From: Anastatus disparis
Lineage: Eukaryota; Arthropoda; Insecta; Hymenoptera; Eupelmidae
Direction: 5' to 3'
Length of the DNA: 64,000 nt
Assembly (NCBI GenBank): GCA_017163975.1
Contig: JAFFSR010000369.1
Location: 4,294,001 to 4,358,000, forward strand
Both the position numbers and the translations under genes were made by a program. Under the pieces are notes generated by a model, which ran no database searches, was not told the DNA's origin, and saw only the letters and a list, made by a program, of their open reading frames with translations. Within the stretch, counting starts at the first letter, position 1, and every line of letters begins with the position of its first letter. Below are positions 34,641 to 45,910 of the stretch, one piece after another.

Positions 34641-35059
34641 CTCTTCACTCTAATATAATTTATTCTTACTCGTATCACTCTATTAATAAACTGAAATTTA
34701 TTCATATATTGAAATGAAAATTTAACTGTAGCATCTTATGATGTAGCACCTTCTGATGTCAGATGTTCTCTTATAATATAAAGGGTTAGTTGAGAGACTT
34801 CAATTAAATTCTTATAGTATACCCTAAATATAATATTAATTTTTGAACTTGTTTTTTTTTAATATCATTTGATGATTGTAGGCAATGGATTTTGTTTAAT
34901 AAAGAATATTAATATTTATTAACTTCAGAGAAATTATGAAAAAACTAAGGAAAAAAATTTACAATGAAAAAAATTTGCCTTTTGTATTTAATATACAATA
35001 AAAATAACATCTATCTATCTATCTAAAGTAAAAATGAAATTCCAAAAAAATATAAATAC
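34641..35059. other. Probable intron of the furin-like gene
   Basis: AT-rich sequence downstream (in minus-strand terms) of the cysteine-rich exon, with a short atct repeat near 35010-35025. No other exon was recognised. Confidence 0.45.
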
Positions 35060-35341
35060 CAGTTTCGGAATTGCAAATGCAACATTCATCAGTCTCGTCG
35101 ACTTTCTCTTCACCTTTACAGCAAGGTACACATTGGTTGTTAAGTCTATCAATATGCAGGGGCAGCGCACAACTTGAGCAACTAAATTTTCCTGGTCCTG
35201 TACATCTCTGACAATTCATATGACAACTTCTACATAATTGCGTGAGAGGGTCGTAATATTGAGCTCCAAGACACGCCATACACATGCCATCTTCAAGCAT
35301 CGAATGTGGCGGACAGCTTGTGCATTCTAGTGGACCTTCTC
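35060..35341 (-). CDS. Internal exon of a furin-like protease (Fur2-type cysteine-rich domain)
   Basis: The 282-bp minus-strand exon encodes 94 residues dominated by CxxC repeats: ECTSCPPHSMLEDGMCMACL, LCRSCHMNCQRCTGPGKFSC, SSCALPLHIDRLNNQCVPCC, then CCICNSETG. This spacing is the furin-like cysteine-rich repeat found C-terminal to the subtilisin-type catalytic and P domains of PC5/PC6 and insect furin-2 proteins, acting in the secretory pathway in substrate or matrix tethering. Boundaries are supported by a pyrimidine-rich acceptor (tgtctcttcttacag) and a donor ctg/gtattt, both leaving phase 1, so the exon is symmetric. No catalytic domain lies in the window, so the rest of the gene must be spread over long introns or beyond the edges. 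Assignment to furin-2 specifically is from memory of the family. Confidence 0.78.
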
Positions 35342-35862
35342 CTGTAAGAAGAGACAATAATAAGGGCTTACTATTTTTATGTAACTAAAGATGCATAATT
35401 ATAACTAAAATTTGATTATTGGCACTTGTAAATATTTTATTTAATATAAGTTTGGAATCGGACTTTCAAAGTTTACAGAATTTGAAAGATGAAATCATAA
35501 GGTCAAATTAGAAAACAAAATTTAGAGTTCATACAAAATTTTCAATTTAATGATAAAAGCCGTTAATGAGATTGAAGTTTCTATTTCTCCGATAAAAAAA
35601 TTGATCATGAGCAGTATAAATACCGTAATTATGATGCCAAAATAAACTGGATCAAATAGATTGAGAAGAAAGCTATTTCTTTGAGTCAAACTTTCTGAAG
35701 TGGGTCATGGAAAATTGACTAATCAAATTCAATATTTATTTGCAGATAATTTAAAGTTTCTATGTCAAGATTTATGTCCCTAAATATTTTTTGAGGTTTT
35801 CTTTTTCAAAAAATAATTTTTGAAAAACTTATAAATAAATAAATTTTTTTACGTTTTTTGTT
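35342..35862. other. Probable intron of the furin-like gene
   Basis: AT-rich, no recognisable exon; it precedes (in minus-strand sense) the cysteine-rich exon. Confidence 0.45.
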
Positions 35863-36236
35863 TTAACGTTAGGCCGGAGTAGAACCTGATACCGACCGAG
35901 TAACAATTGAGTTGTTTGTTATTTACTCAAGTTTTAATCGGTCGAGCGCAATACATATTATTATTATGAACATCTATGCACGAGAAAAAAAATATCTACC
36001 GGTTTGTTTTTGAGAAAAGTAAGTAACGCGAAAATATTATAAACATAAACTTTTACTTTGGCGTTACTTACTTTTCTCAAAAACAAACCGGTAGATATTT
36101 TTTTTCTTGTGTATAGATATTCATGATAATAATATCTATTGCGCTCGACCTTTAATTTGAAGATACACCGATTAAAACTTGAGTAAATAACAAAAATGCC
36201 AATTAGACAAGGACAGCGAATCCGGCCTGCTCTTAA
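35863..36236. mobile_element. Palindromic TTAA MITE, family B, copy 2
   Basis: TTAA at both ends, start TTAACGTTAGGCCGGAGTAG and end CGGCCTGCTCTTAA. One arm lacks about 20 bp (gtgtatcttcaaattaaag is missing after aatcg), and the centre is inverted relative to copies 1, 3 and 4 (aaaatattataaacataaac). The subterminal ATTAGACAAGGACAG is present. A 92-codon minus-strand frame is an artefact of the foldback. Confidence 0.9.
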
Positions 36237-36632
36237 TAGCAATTTTTTATTAATGACAAATGAATATTAATAAAATTTTATACACACGTGCTATTAGTAC
36301 TGATGGAATAAAATACTTTAAAACAATTTTGCAATCAGCGATAAAAAATTTATTAAACGTTTCCTATGGCTAGGAATTTTTTTTTAAGGGAGGGAGGGAT
36401 TTTATGTTCCAAACCTAAAACAAAATTAATTACCAAATTTTCTTTTTAAAAATTGAATTATTTTTGATATTATGAATGTACTTTAATCGCATTATGATTT
36501 TCATATTTAGGAAAAACGGCGTAATTTGTGTTTAGGATGGTCTGATTTTGTTTGTATTATACTATTCAGATATGTAGCGCCACCTGTGATCATATAGGAT
36601 CTTAGATACAAAAAAAATAATTCTTACAAAAG
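36237..36632. other. No feature seen
   Basis: AT-rich DNA without recognisable content. Confidence 0.45.
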
Positions 36633-36990
36633 TTAAGTGCATGTCGTATATCTCTGTTCTTTTCTAATCAAAGAATTAATTTTTTTTGCAAAAACTAATA
36701 TCTGTAGCAAAAAATAAGGAGATAGCCCCATCTTGTATCATAAAAAGCAATATTTTTTTTATGAGAAAAAATTATTTTAATCGATTCGTTTGGAAGAAAA
36801 CCTTGAAAAACTTGAAAAATAGAGGTTAGGATGGACAATTCGGTTTTTCAAAGTTTTCTTAAAAACGAAGCGATAAAAATAATTTTTCCACATAAAAGAA
36901 AATATTGCTTTTTATTATACGAGATGGGGCTTTATTCTTATTTTTTGCTAAAATTATTAGGTTTTGCAGAAAAATTAACTGGAACACTTT
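36633..36990. mobile_element. Palindrome H with TTAA-type left end
   Basis: The left end TTAAGTGCATGTCGTATATC is followed by TCTGTTCTTTTCTAATC, the same order as family C (TTAAGAGTCGGTCGTATAGC, CTGTCCTTGTCTAATC). Arms with agccccatcttgtat, aaaaagcaatatt and aaccttgaaaaac mirror around 36825. The right terminus is not clear, so it may be truncated. Confidence 0.65.
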
Positions 36991-36999
36991 GAAAATATT

Positions 37000-37199
37000 G
37001 TAGCTTGCAAACTACTGTTTTTTGCTCTGATTTAACTTTACTTTACTCACGAAATACTTGCATAATTTGTTTAAAAATGCAAAAAATCATTTTGGAGTTG
37101 CGCACGCAAATTTTTTTTTAGGTTTCAAACCGAATTTACTAATATTTAATAAGTGATACCAAGTTCAATCGGAGCAAAAAACAGTATTTTGCGAGATAC
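37000..37199. repeat. 200-bp imperfect palindrome
   Basis: gtagcttgcaaactactg, ttttttgctctgatt at the left is mirrored by aatcggagcaaaaaa, cagtattttgcgagatac at the right over about 45 bp. Possibly a MITE; the target duplication is unclear. Confidence 0.6.
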
Positions 37200-37540
37200 A
37201 ATGTTTTCGAAGCGAGTTTCGAGATACATTTTTATTCTATAACGCCAAAATAATATAAATCTGTCAATTTTGAGCCACTGATTACAAGAAGTGTTTTAAA
37301 TTTTGTAAGAATGTTCTTAACTTCTAATTTTTCCAGGGCAGTCAGTACGATTTCTCAAAAAACATTCAACTGATGGATGAATACAAATCATATTGTTTAA
37401 ATAATCGTGAAAGTTAGTTCTAAAATCAAAATTTTTACAAACGAATTTTTTTTCAAGTCCTCTTAATTCCAGTCAAATATTGACATAAATTTTTACAAAT
37501 TTAAACATAATACGTGCTTTTAGCATCTACTAAAATAAAC
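37200..37540. other. No feature seen
   Basis: AT-rich DNA without recognisable content. Confidence 0.45.
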
Positions 37541-37753
37541 TTAAGGCGACTTCGGATTTTAGGTTAGGTTTTATTTTTGAGTTTACAAATTACTCTTTCA
37601 ATATGTAAAATTTTTCAGATTTTTTAATTTTCCACCATTCTACGGATTATAATAAATGGTGGAAAATTAAAAAATTCAAAAAATTTTAGAAACTGAAAGA
37701 GTAATTTGTAAACTACAAAATGAAATCGAACCGAACTTCCGTAGTCGCCTTAA
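37541..37753. mobile_element. TTAA-flanked palindromic MITE, family I, copy 2
   Basis: 213 bp from TTAAGGCGACTTCGG to GTCGCCTTAA with the same stem core (tccaccattct) as copy 1 at 2931-3144. Arm identity within the copy is high. Confidence 0.85.
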
Positions 37754-38189
37754 AGCTCTGAATAACGATGATGAAATCTGTATGTATAGATAAATATTTA
37801 AAAAAATTATATATAAATTTTTAATATGACCAAACAACAGGTGGTCCTAAGAAAAACAAATTTTTAAAACTTAAACTGTATTTCGTATCATTCTTATTCA
37901 TTATAATGACAAACTATTAATTTCGCGAATTGAAAAAATGTGATTTTTTTTATTGTTTACAAATTAAAACATCTAAAATTCTTTCTCCTTAATATTTTAA
38001 TAAACATATATTTCAAACCATTTCTATTTATAAAAAATAATTAATTATATTATAGTTCATTGTCTCGAGCTTAGATTTTCCATTCATAATGACGGATTTA
38101 ACTCGATTTTAAATTGCTTTAAGCCATTCGATATAAAAAAAAATGGACGTAAGATTTTTTTTAATCATACCAAAAGTATTGTATTAAGG
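37754..38189. other. No feature seen
   Basis: AT-rich DNA without recognisable content. Confidence 0.45.
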
Positions 38190-38560
38190 AGATGTAAAAT
38201 GAACACTACACCTGTACTGATAAGTATATTGACTATTTTTCCATTTTATTGCAAAATTTTGATTTAAAAAATGCATTAGCTTGTAGTACGTACCATTAAG
38301 GTTACTCAGTTAAATTATTAAATAAATTCATCCATTACTTATTGAGAATTTTGGGTCCGAATATTATTTATTAAAATTTTTCGATTTTGTACAGGAATTT
38401 AAATATCTTAAAAACTAATAATGAATTTATTTAAAAATTTAACTGAATAATCATCATGGCATATACTACAAGCTAATGCATTTTTTTCTGGAAATTCAGC
38501 AATAAAATAGAAAGGAAGTTAATATTTATAGGAACAGGTGTACTGTCCGTTTTACATCTT
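38190..38560. mobile_element. Palindromic MITE, family E
   Basis: Left arm gatgtaaaatgaacactacac, ctgtactgataag mirrors the right arm tgtactgtccgttttacatc. Inner words (gcttgtagtacgtac / ggcatatactacaagct) also pair. The half-copy at 23565-23690 shows it is a dispersed family. Non-coding. Confidence 0.75.
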
Positions 38561-38563
38561 CTG

Positions 38564-39322
38564 AAGGGTGTACTGGCTCTACAGTCTGTGTCAAAAGCTA
38601 ATTTTTTCGATAATTGCTTATATCTTTTTGTAGAAAGCATTTATTCCATTTTTAGCTTAGTATCTTATTAGATAGTATTAAAACAATCATTTCAAACCTT
38701 GTTTTATTTAAATATAATGAATTATCAATAAGTTATAACATTTTTAATTTTATAACTTTTGCACGAATCTAATGTAATTACAATATACGGTGCCAAAGTT
38801 TCAAAAATGATTTTATTCTATAGCAACAAAGTTTATTTTTTTCAGTTCCAAATTTAGAATCGATTCACTAAAACATAATTTCAATTTTTATTTTTTATCT
38901 AAATTTATTGTCAACTGTCTGCGAAAAAATGTAAATATTTCAGACTATATTCACTGTTTCATTGCAGAATATTGGCAATAAATTTGAATAAAAATAAAAA
39001 ATTGAAATTATGTTTTAGTAAATAGATTCTAAATTTGAAACTGAACAAAATAAACTTTGTTGTTGTAGAATGAAATCATTTTTGAAACTTTGGCACCATA
39101 TATTATAATTACATTAGATTTGTGCAAAAGTTATAAAATTAAAAATGTTATAACTTATTAATGATTCATTATATTTAAATAAAACAGGGTTTGGAATGAT
39201 TGTTTCAATATTATCTAATAAATTACTAAGATCAAAATCTAATAAATACTTTCTATAAAAAGATATAAACAATTATCGAAAAAACTAACTTTTGGTACAG
39301 ACTGTATAGTCAATATACCCTT
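38564..39322. mobile_element. 759-bp palindromic element
   Basis: Arms of about 330 bp: aagggtgtactggctctaca at the left corresponds to tgtatagtcaatataccctt at the right. Inner pairs such as ggtgccaaagtttcaaaaat / atttttgaaactttggcacc and ttgaaattatgttttagt are nearly exact. The unpaired centre is at 38900-38980. It abuts family E. No coding content. Confidence 0.8.
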
Positions 39323-39475
39323 AAAAGAGTATAAATATTTTTTAATATTAAATATTTAATATTGTATTTCAATATATATATAATATTTAAACACAATCAA
39401 TCATAAAATTTTTCTATTTATAACATAATTGTAATCTGTAACAATACAAGACAGAGAAGACAAGCGCTTGTTAGT

Positions 39476-40500
39476 AGCAATGATGTGACGTGGTATTTTC
39501 ACGCCACAATAATTTTTTTTGTTTGTTTTATTTATTTAAAATAATTATCTGTTAAAAACCTGTTAAATAAAAAGTCATACATAATTCCCCGAGCGTGTGA
39601 ATTCATAAAATAATAATCACCACACTCGTGACAGCAACCAAGGCCACCGTAAGAAACCAACAGAGAAATAATTCTGTTGTGTTCTTGTTTTCGGTGCTGA
39701 GCCCTAGATGTACACAGCTGATCACATAACCTATTGCCAAGTAGCCATGTACGTTGGACTACCGGCTGACGGCACTGACGAAGAAACAACTATGCACATA
39801 TACACTCACGAGACACACAGAGAGCCCCGAGCAGACGATTCTCATAATCAACCGTCCAGGAGGTGGCGAAACGGCGCCGACGGCACAAAATATATATAAA
39901 CACGTGCTCGCGCGAATATGTTATTGTGGCGCTCGCGTAGAGTTAGTTAAAAGGTAGAAAGAGAGAGAGATAGATAGAAATAGACTCAGAGAATAATTAA
40001 AGTCGATAAAGTAGGATAAACGCATATGGTAAAAAGATAGCGTACATATAAAAAACTTAATTATAATAGAAAGAGATGCTAGATTAATAGATAGGAATTG
40101 AAATGAGTCATATTATAAGTGGCGCTCAACGACTAACGATATTTAAACATAACTTAAATAATACTTCCTGTTTGCTCGTTGTAAAAATCTTTTTGTATAT
40201 CTTTATACAAAGAAGGAGAAGCCACTGATGCTCAGCGTTCGCTTCCTTCTTCTTCGTGCCTCATTATCGTTTCGTTAGCCTTGCTGCATAGTTGTATTCT
40301 ACCATTTTTTCTTTAAAAGCTAAATTTCGCGTTGTTATTCATTAAAGTTCTAGTTGTTTGATTATTATTGTTGAGTTTTTTTTCTTGTGGTTATTAAAGA
40401 TTAAAGATTATTGTTGTTAAGTTTTCTTTTATTAAATAAAAATCGGTCTCGCGTGGGGATCATCACCAACCGCCAAAGACTACTATCAAATTAGAGGGCC
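39476..40500 (+). other. GC-richer block with LTR- or promoter-like features
   Basis: The stretch begins tgacgtggtattttcacgcc and contains TATATATAAACACGTG at about 39889, tggcgctcaacgactaacg (a resemblance to retrotransposon primer-binding text) at 40121, and AATAAA near 40435. Base composition is much less AT-rich than the surroundings at 39600-39960. No second copy exists in the window to prove LTR status, and the overlapping open frames have no recognisable domain. A solo LTR or a host 5' region are the two options I consider. Confidence 0.3.
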
Positions 40501-41490
40501 TATAGCACAGATTGCCGGCCATTTTGGGAGACAACATTCACAGATTTTTGGGTTTTTGCTGTTGCTTCTTCTATTGAGAGAAAATAAAATGATGGTTGAG
40601 GTAGAGCATAACAACGAGCAGAAAAAGGTATAATTTGTATTAAAAATAAATTTTTTTTTTGTTTGAAAATTGTGATAAGAGAAACTAATCGTGCGCGAAA
40701 TTGAAAACATAAATTCTCTCTCTCTCGTGTCGGAATAAAGCAATAAGACAGTAGCGTATAAATTAATCCAATTTGCTACTATTACATAATAACTACGAAA
40801 TTAGAAAATTTAATTAGTTTTCTTTTTGTCGGAATTCTTGAAGATTTTAGCGGAAAAATCACGGCAGGCTATATAAATAGCCACGTGGTTCCCTAACCTA
40901 AAATAATTCACGATCATAATTGTAGCGTAGCGAAAATTTAAATTGTTTGTTTTTATTTAAATAGTGAGATGAAATTTGTTATTAAAGTGAATAGTGAAAA
41001 TTAATTGTGAGACTTTCTTTCGTATTCCTAACCTAAAATATCGAAGTGTAAGAAGAGATTCGGCAATTTAATAAGTGATATTCATAAAAATAAAAACTAT
41101 TTCTTTCTATTGAATTATATTTGATAAAAAAATGCCATCTCAGTTATTTATAATTTAAAAGTAATATTCAAAAACTAATTCTAGAAACTTTTCTTTATAT
41201 TCTTTTACTTAATTTTTATGTCTTATTGAATTTATAAAATTATCCAATTATTATCAAGTTAGTATTAATATTCGAAAGTGATTAAAGATTTCTTTTATTG
41301 ATGGAAATTCTAACCTTGCGATAAATTAATAAATGATAGTTGTTCGATAAATTCTTTAAAAACTATTCTTCTTAAATAGTTTTTCTTGGATTTAAAAGTA
41401 ATTTTCTCAAAATCGTGAAGATAGTAAAGTATTAAAGTTGAATAATTAAAATTATATTAAAAATCAAAAGTCAACGTAATTTAGTTTCTG

Positions 41491-41494
<4 letters not shown>
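40501..41494. other. AT-rich DNA with a TATA palindrome
   Basis: At about 40868 ggctatataaatagccacgtgg places a TATA box inside a small palindrome directly followed by an E-box (CACGTG core). Nothing coding is recognised on either side. Confidence 0.35.

Positions 41495-41556
<62 letters not shown>
41495..41556. repeat. (AT)n microsatellite
   Basis: An uninterrupted AT dinucleotide run of about 60 bp. Confidence 0.95.
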
Positions 41557-41560
<4 letters not shown>

Positions 41561-43924
41561 TTGCTACAAAATACATAACCTCGCTTCTACGAAACGCCTA
41601 TTGAAGGTTAGAGAGAGAAAGACTCAGGAGAAACTCGACACTAGCGCCACCAATTGGAGAATTGCGTAATCTGGGATACGCACTGCTGTTCGAGCCCCAC
41701 TCTTATATAACCTACAATATAAATTGAGCACGTGTTGCATCCGTTGTTCAATTTTTATAATATTAAATAGATTCAAATTATTATTATTGCTTAATATTTT
41801 TAACTAATAATTTTCTTTTCTGTAACTTAGTATATATTAATTGAATTCAATAGTTTCTTTCTATTTTAAATCAGCCTAAATTTATTTAAAGAATTTGTCT
41901 TATAAAGGAATGTGTCTATGGCTTAACTTAAACTCTTTTAATTGAATTACTTAAAATTTATTTAGTGAATTTTACTCCCTATAATTAGACATTTATTAAT
42001 TTATTTATTGAAGTGATCTTATAATTGGTTAGAACACTAAAGGTGGAGTATTTAATTCCCTTATTATATTATTATTATTATTTTTGTAGGCTGGTAAATC
42101 TCAGAATTTGGGAATTATAAGCCAATTATTATTTCGTATTTAATTAGATATATTTATAATATCCCAAATAAAAACCACCCTTACAATGAAGATAGACGCT
42201 TATAGAAGCATACTTCTGGGTTAATTCGATGTTCCCCAGCCACGAAGCGGCGCCTCTTGTATATATATATATGTATATATAGATGTATATATCGCGGGTC
42301 ACATGAAAGAAAATGCAATTTGAAAATTATATGAATAAAAATTGAAAATATGAATTATAGAAGCATGATATATAGTTATTTTTTTTAAATCTTATGAATT
42401 ATTTTTTCAATATTATATTATTTTATATTATTAACACAAAATGTCGATAAGGTGTTTTATTTACATTTAGCAGCAATCGCGTGATTTTGTTTTATAAAAC
42501 GCGGGTACAAGTTTGTAGTAATTTTTTAATTTATACGCGTAGATATGCAAAATTTATCATTGTTTAATTTTTATGTTAGAATATTGTTAGGATCAACAGG
42601 AATAATAACGTAAGTTCATTTACAACATTTTCATAAATCCGCGTGCATTTCGTAAAGATTGATTGTAATGAAATTCATGGCATTTCATTTTAAAGTTCTT
42701 CCTTTTAGCTTTAAAATGAGATGTTATAGGTCTAAAAATATTAATTTATTGAGCCACAGCAATGATTTGCGTTTAGGGTGTCCGTATTGGGTACAATTGT
42801 TTTAACTTAAATATACCTTATTTTTAAAAATTTTTTGCATCAATATTCATTATTTTTCAAGGTACCCAACATAAAAAAAAACATCAAAATTGGTCCATTA
42901 TTCACTGAAATACGGTTAATTTTTAAGAATTCGATTGGTACGAATTCTTTCGTAAACTTTCCTCACGCGCAAATAGAAGCATCCGCACCACGACACCCTG
43001 CTAGTCATTATTATTATTATGTTATTTTTCATAATAAAGAGTCGCATTTTCAAAAATATAATCATAGATTTAAAAAAAATAAATCTTTAACTAACAAATG
43101 CCGGTTCATTCGTTTAATTTTTATAAACAAAGTGGCTGTGATTTTAAAAAAATGCTATCTCAGCTCCTATTGGCCTTAGAGAGTTCTTTTTTTTCACATC
43201 TTCGTTTGAAACTTAGCTATAAGAATATATAAATTAAAAATACATAAAAGTTATAAATAAAGCTCCAATTTCTTTTATTTATAAAAAAACACCCAATTTT
43301 TTAAAGCGTTATAAAAAGGGTTGCAATTGAATTGTCTCATTTACTCTTAATGGGATATGAAAATTTCAATGTTCATGAAGGGATTAAGCCCTGTAACTCA
43401 ATATCTTCACTCAAAAAAAATTATAGCTTTAAACTTTATGTGTCTTGGGATGAACAATAGGAAATATCTCAGCAACAAATTAATCGATTTGCTATTACAA
43501 CCTCTCATTTTGTTTGCATTCATGAATTCTTCCTTGGAAAAGTAGAAAAATATTTAAGAAATTATTTTTGCAACAAATAATTAATATGCAAAAAATGGTC
43601 ATTTTTTTATAGTTTTTTGACTATTCTGCAATAAAAAATTGATGAAAATAATCGTGACACCACCCAAATTGTAAGTTTTTTAATTTTATAATACTTTTAT
43701 AATAATTTTTTTTTTCTTAAATGTACACGTTGCTTCACAGAATTAAAATACCTGTTTTGGCCAACTTTGCACCCACCTGGAGCATTTCCTACCGTTTTTT
43801 ACGAGTTCCAAATCATATAAGGTATGTTTTTTCATCACCCTTAAGAGAATGACGGAGCTCGCTACCTTCTACAATAATTTATAAATATTTTAATTCCAAG
43901 TTTACGAGTAAACGCTACGTTAGA
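41557..43924. other. No supported gene
   Basis: 41580-41740 is less AT-rich (ctagcgccaccaattgg, cactgctgttcgagcccc) but has no frame. 42225-42290 holds gccacgaagcggcgcc followed by AT runs. A 114-codon open frame at 42835-43179 shows no domain and is A/T-driven. I find nothing else. Confidence 0.45.
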
Positions 43925-44275
43925 TCGAGTTCTTTTATTACAGTAAGAAAATTTTTAATATTAAATTTAAGTGCGGACAACTTACAGAATTTACCAAAAC
44001 ACTGTACATAAAAAGTTATAAATAATTTTTTGGTATATAGTATTTTGAGGTTAGGTTTATGGAGCTTGATATCTAATTTTCATTTCAAGTTTATAAAAAA
44101 TAACAAGTTTAAATGATTTTTTATTTTAACAAAAATTATTGTATTAACGTAGCTTTAGTGCGGATAAGTCATTGCAATTGTTTGAATTACGAATTTAAAA
44201 AGACATCAATAAAATAATAAAACCAAAAATTGTGTCCAGTAGCTCCGACATTCCTTTAACAACTCTATATAGGTT
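43925..44275. repeat. Interspersed repeat J, copy 2
   Basis: Matches 13340-13690 with moderate divergence (agtgcggacaactta, acataaaaagttata, attttgaggttaggttta, agtgcggataagtc). Here it stands alone, which confirms that the copy in family M is an insertion. Confidence 0.7.
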
Positions 44276-45260
44276 TCATTAAGCCCCAAATTAATGTCTA
44301 TAAAATAGTCTTTTTTTTCTCTATTGATTGGACTATTAATAAAATGAATTTATTATTAATGAGTGCGTAGCCAAGTAGATTAACTCGTTAGAAAGTATAT
44401 TTTTCTTATTTTCCTCAGAACCAAAGTTAAAAGATCTCGAAAAATGTTTTTTTTTTCAGCTATTAATCTTCTTATTGATATTTTTATTTCAATATATTTA
44501 TTATTCAAATTTAAAATACTCGTATAGTAGAATTATCATAGGATTTTAATATTGGATACAAATTTGAAAACTTTTAAGTGGATCATGCTTTTATGTGCAA
44601 CATGCAAAATGTAACATGAAAAATCAAGAGCAAGTTCAAATATTCGATTAGATATTACAATCCAAAATTTTGTATTTTATTAAACAGTAAATCAGTAAAA
44701 TATGTAATATATTTTTGATAATAGGTAGTTTTAACAGAAAAATGTGTATTTTACTAAAATTTTTCAAGATGAAAGATGAAATTATATATTTATACATTAA
44801 TTGAAAATCTATTTTTTATGATTATAAGGCAATTTTACTTTCTTGGTTTACTTGGAAATACATATTAAAAAATATTAACCATTTCTGGACAAAATATATT
44901 GATCATTGATTTTACTTGATCTTGTAACATTTATGCATATAAATAGAATTTTTTTCATAAATGCTGATTTATTTTTAAATATAAACATAAAATATTTATA
45001 TTAGATGCTATGAATTTCTATTTATTTAACTTTCTATATGTATTTTGGAAAGAAAGACATGATACATTTATTTAATAAACTTATACAACAAACATGATTT
45101 TCATTTTTGTAAAAGTTCCGTTATTTTGCTAAAATAAGAAAACACATTGATTTCTAATCTGTTTGCACTTTTCTTTATTACAAGCAAGAATTTCATTATA
45201 AAAAAAGAAAATGCAAGCAATAGAAGCTTTTTTTATATAAAATAGTATAGAAAATAATTA
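44276..45260. other. No feature seen
   Basis: Very AT-rich DNA, no gene or repeat recognised. Confidence 0.5.
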
Positions 45261-45267
45261 CATATCT

Positions 45268-45366
45268 AGGGAGTAAAGTCGTATATTTCTTCCGAGGGTG
45301 GATTTGCAATCAAAGCGAAGCGAGGGGACCAAATACCCAAGGAAGAAATAGAATTTACTCCCAAAT
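45268..45366. repeat. Short palindrome with GCGAAGCG loop
   Basis: gggagtaaagtcgtatatttc and its complement-like gaaatagaatttactccc flank a centre containing atcaaagcgaagcgagggg. About 100 bp, MITE-like. Confidence 0.6.
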
Positions 45367-45715
45367 TGCATAAGGTGCTTTATTCCCTCCTTAACAGTGG
45401 CCAATTAATTAACTTAATAAGACAGGCTTAATTGGAAAAAAATTAAACCAAATTTTTTTTCCAAAAATTTTTAATAATATATTGAATTTTATGAATAAAG
45501 TTTAGCAAGAGAAAAAACTTATATCCCGCAAAATTTTAGACGTAAGATATGGCTTTCTTCCGGCCCGCTTTTCGAGTTAACAAAGTGGCTATTTCTGTTG
45601 AAGTGGGAATAAATTTTTTTTTTTCATTAAATTAAGTAATTTAGTTAAATAGAAAAATTGAATTATTGATAGTAATTTTACGAATTAAATATTATTTTCA
45701 TAATAGTACATTGCA

Positions 45716-45832
45716 TAACTAGTGCGGGAAGTAGGTGTTTCTCGCACGGATAAAGTTTTTCAACTGAGCGAAGCGGCGGCGACAATGTCCGTACAAGATC
45801 ACCTATTTCCCGCACATATTACGTAAGTGATT
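45716..45832. repeat. Short palindrome with GAGCGAAGCGG loop
   Basis: tagtgcgggaagtaggtgtt is mirrored by gatcacctatttcccgcaca; the centre contains actgagcgaagcggcggcg. Similar in design to the element at 45268. Confidence 0.65.
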
Positions 45833-45910
45833 TTTTCACACAAGATGTAGGAAGTTCGACTGGTCTTCCCACCACAATACATGATTGAACTTTACATCAA
45901 TAACAAAAAA

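Noticed and set aside
39476..40500. Complete LTR retrotransposon
   Set aside because: No second LTR, no polypurine tract and no gag/pol text was found between 39.5 and 42.3 kb; only a solo-LTR possibility is left.
42835..43545. Open frames of 114 and 62 codons
   Set aside because: Lys/Asn/Ile/Phe-rich as expected from AT-rich DNA, with no motif, splice support or duplicate showing conservation.
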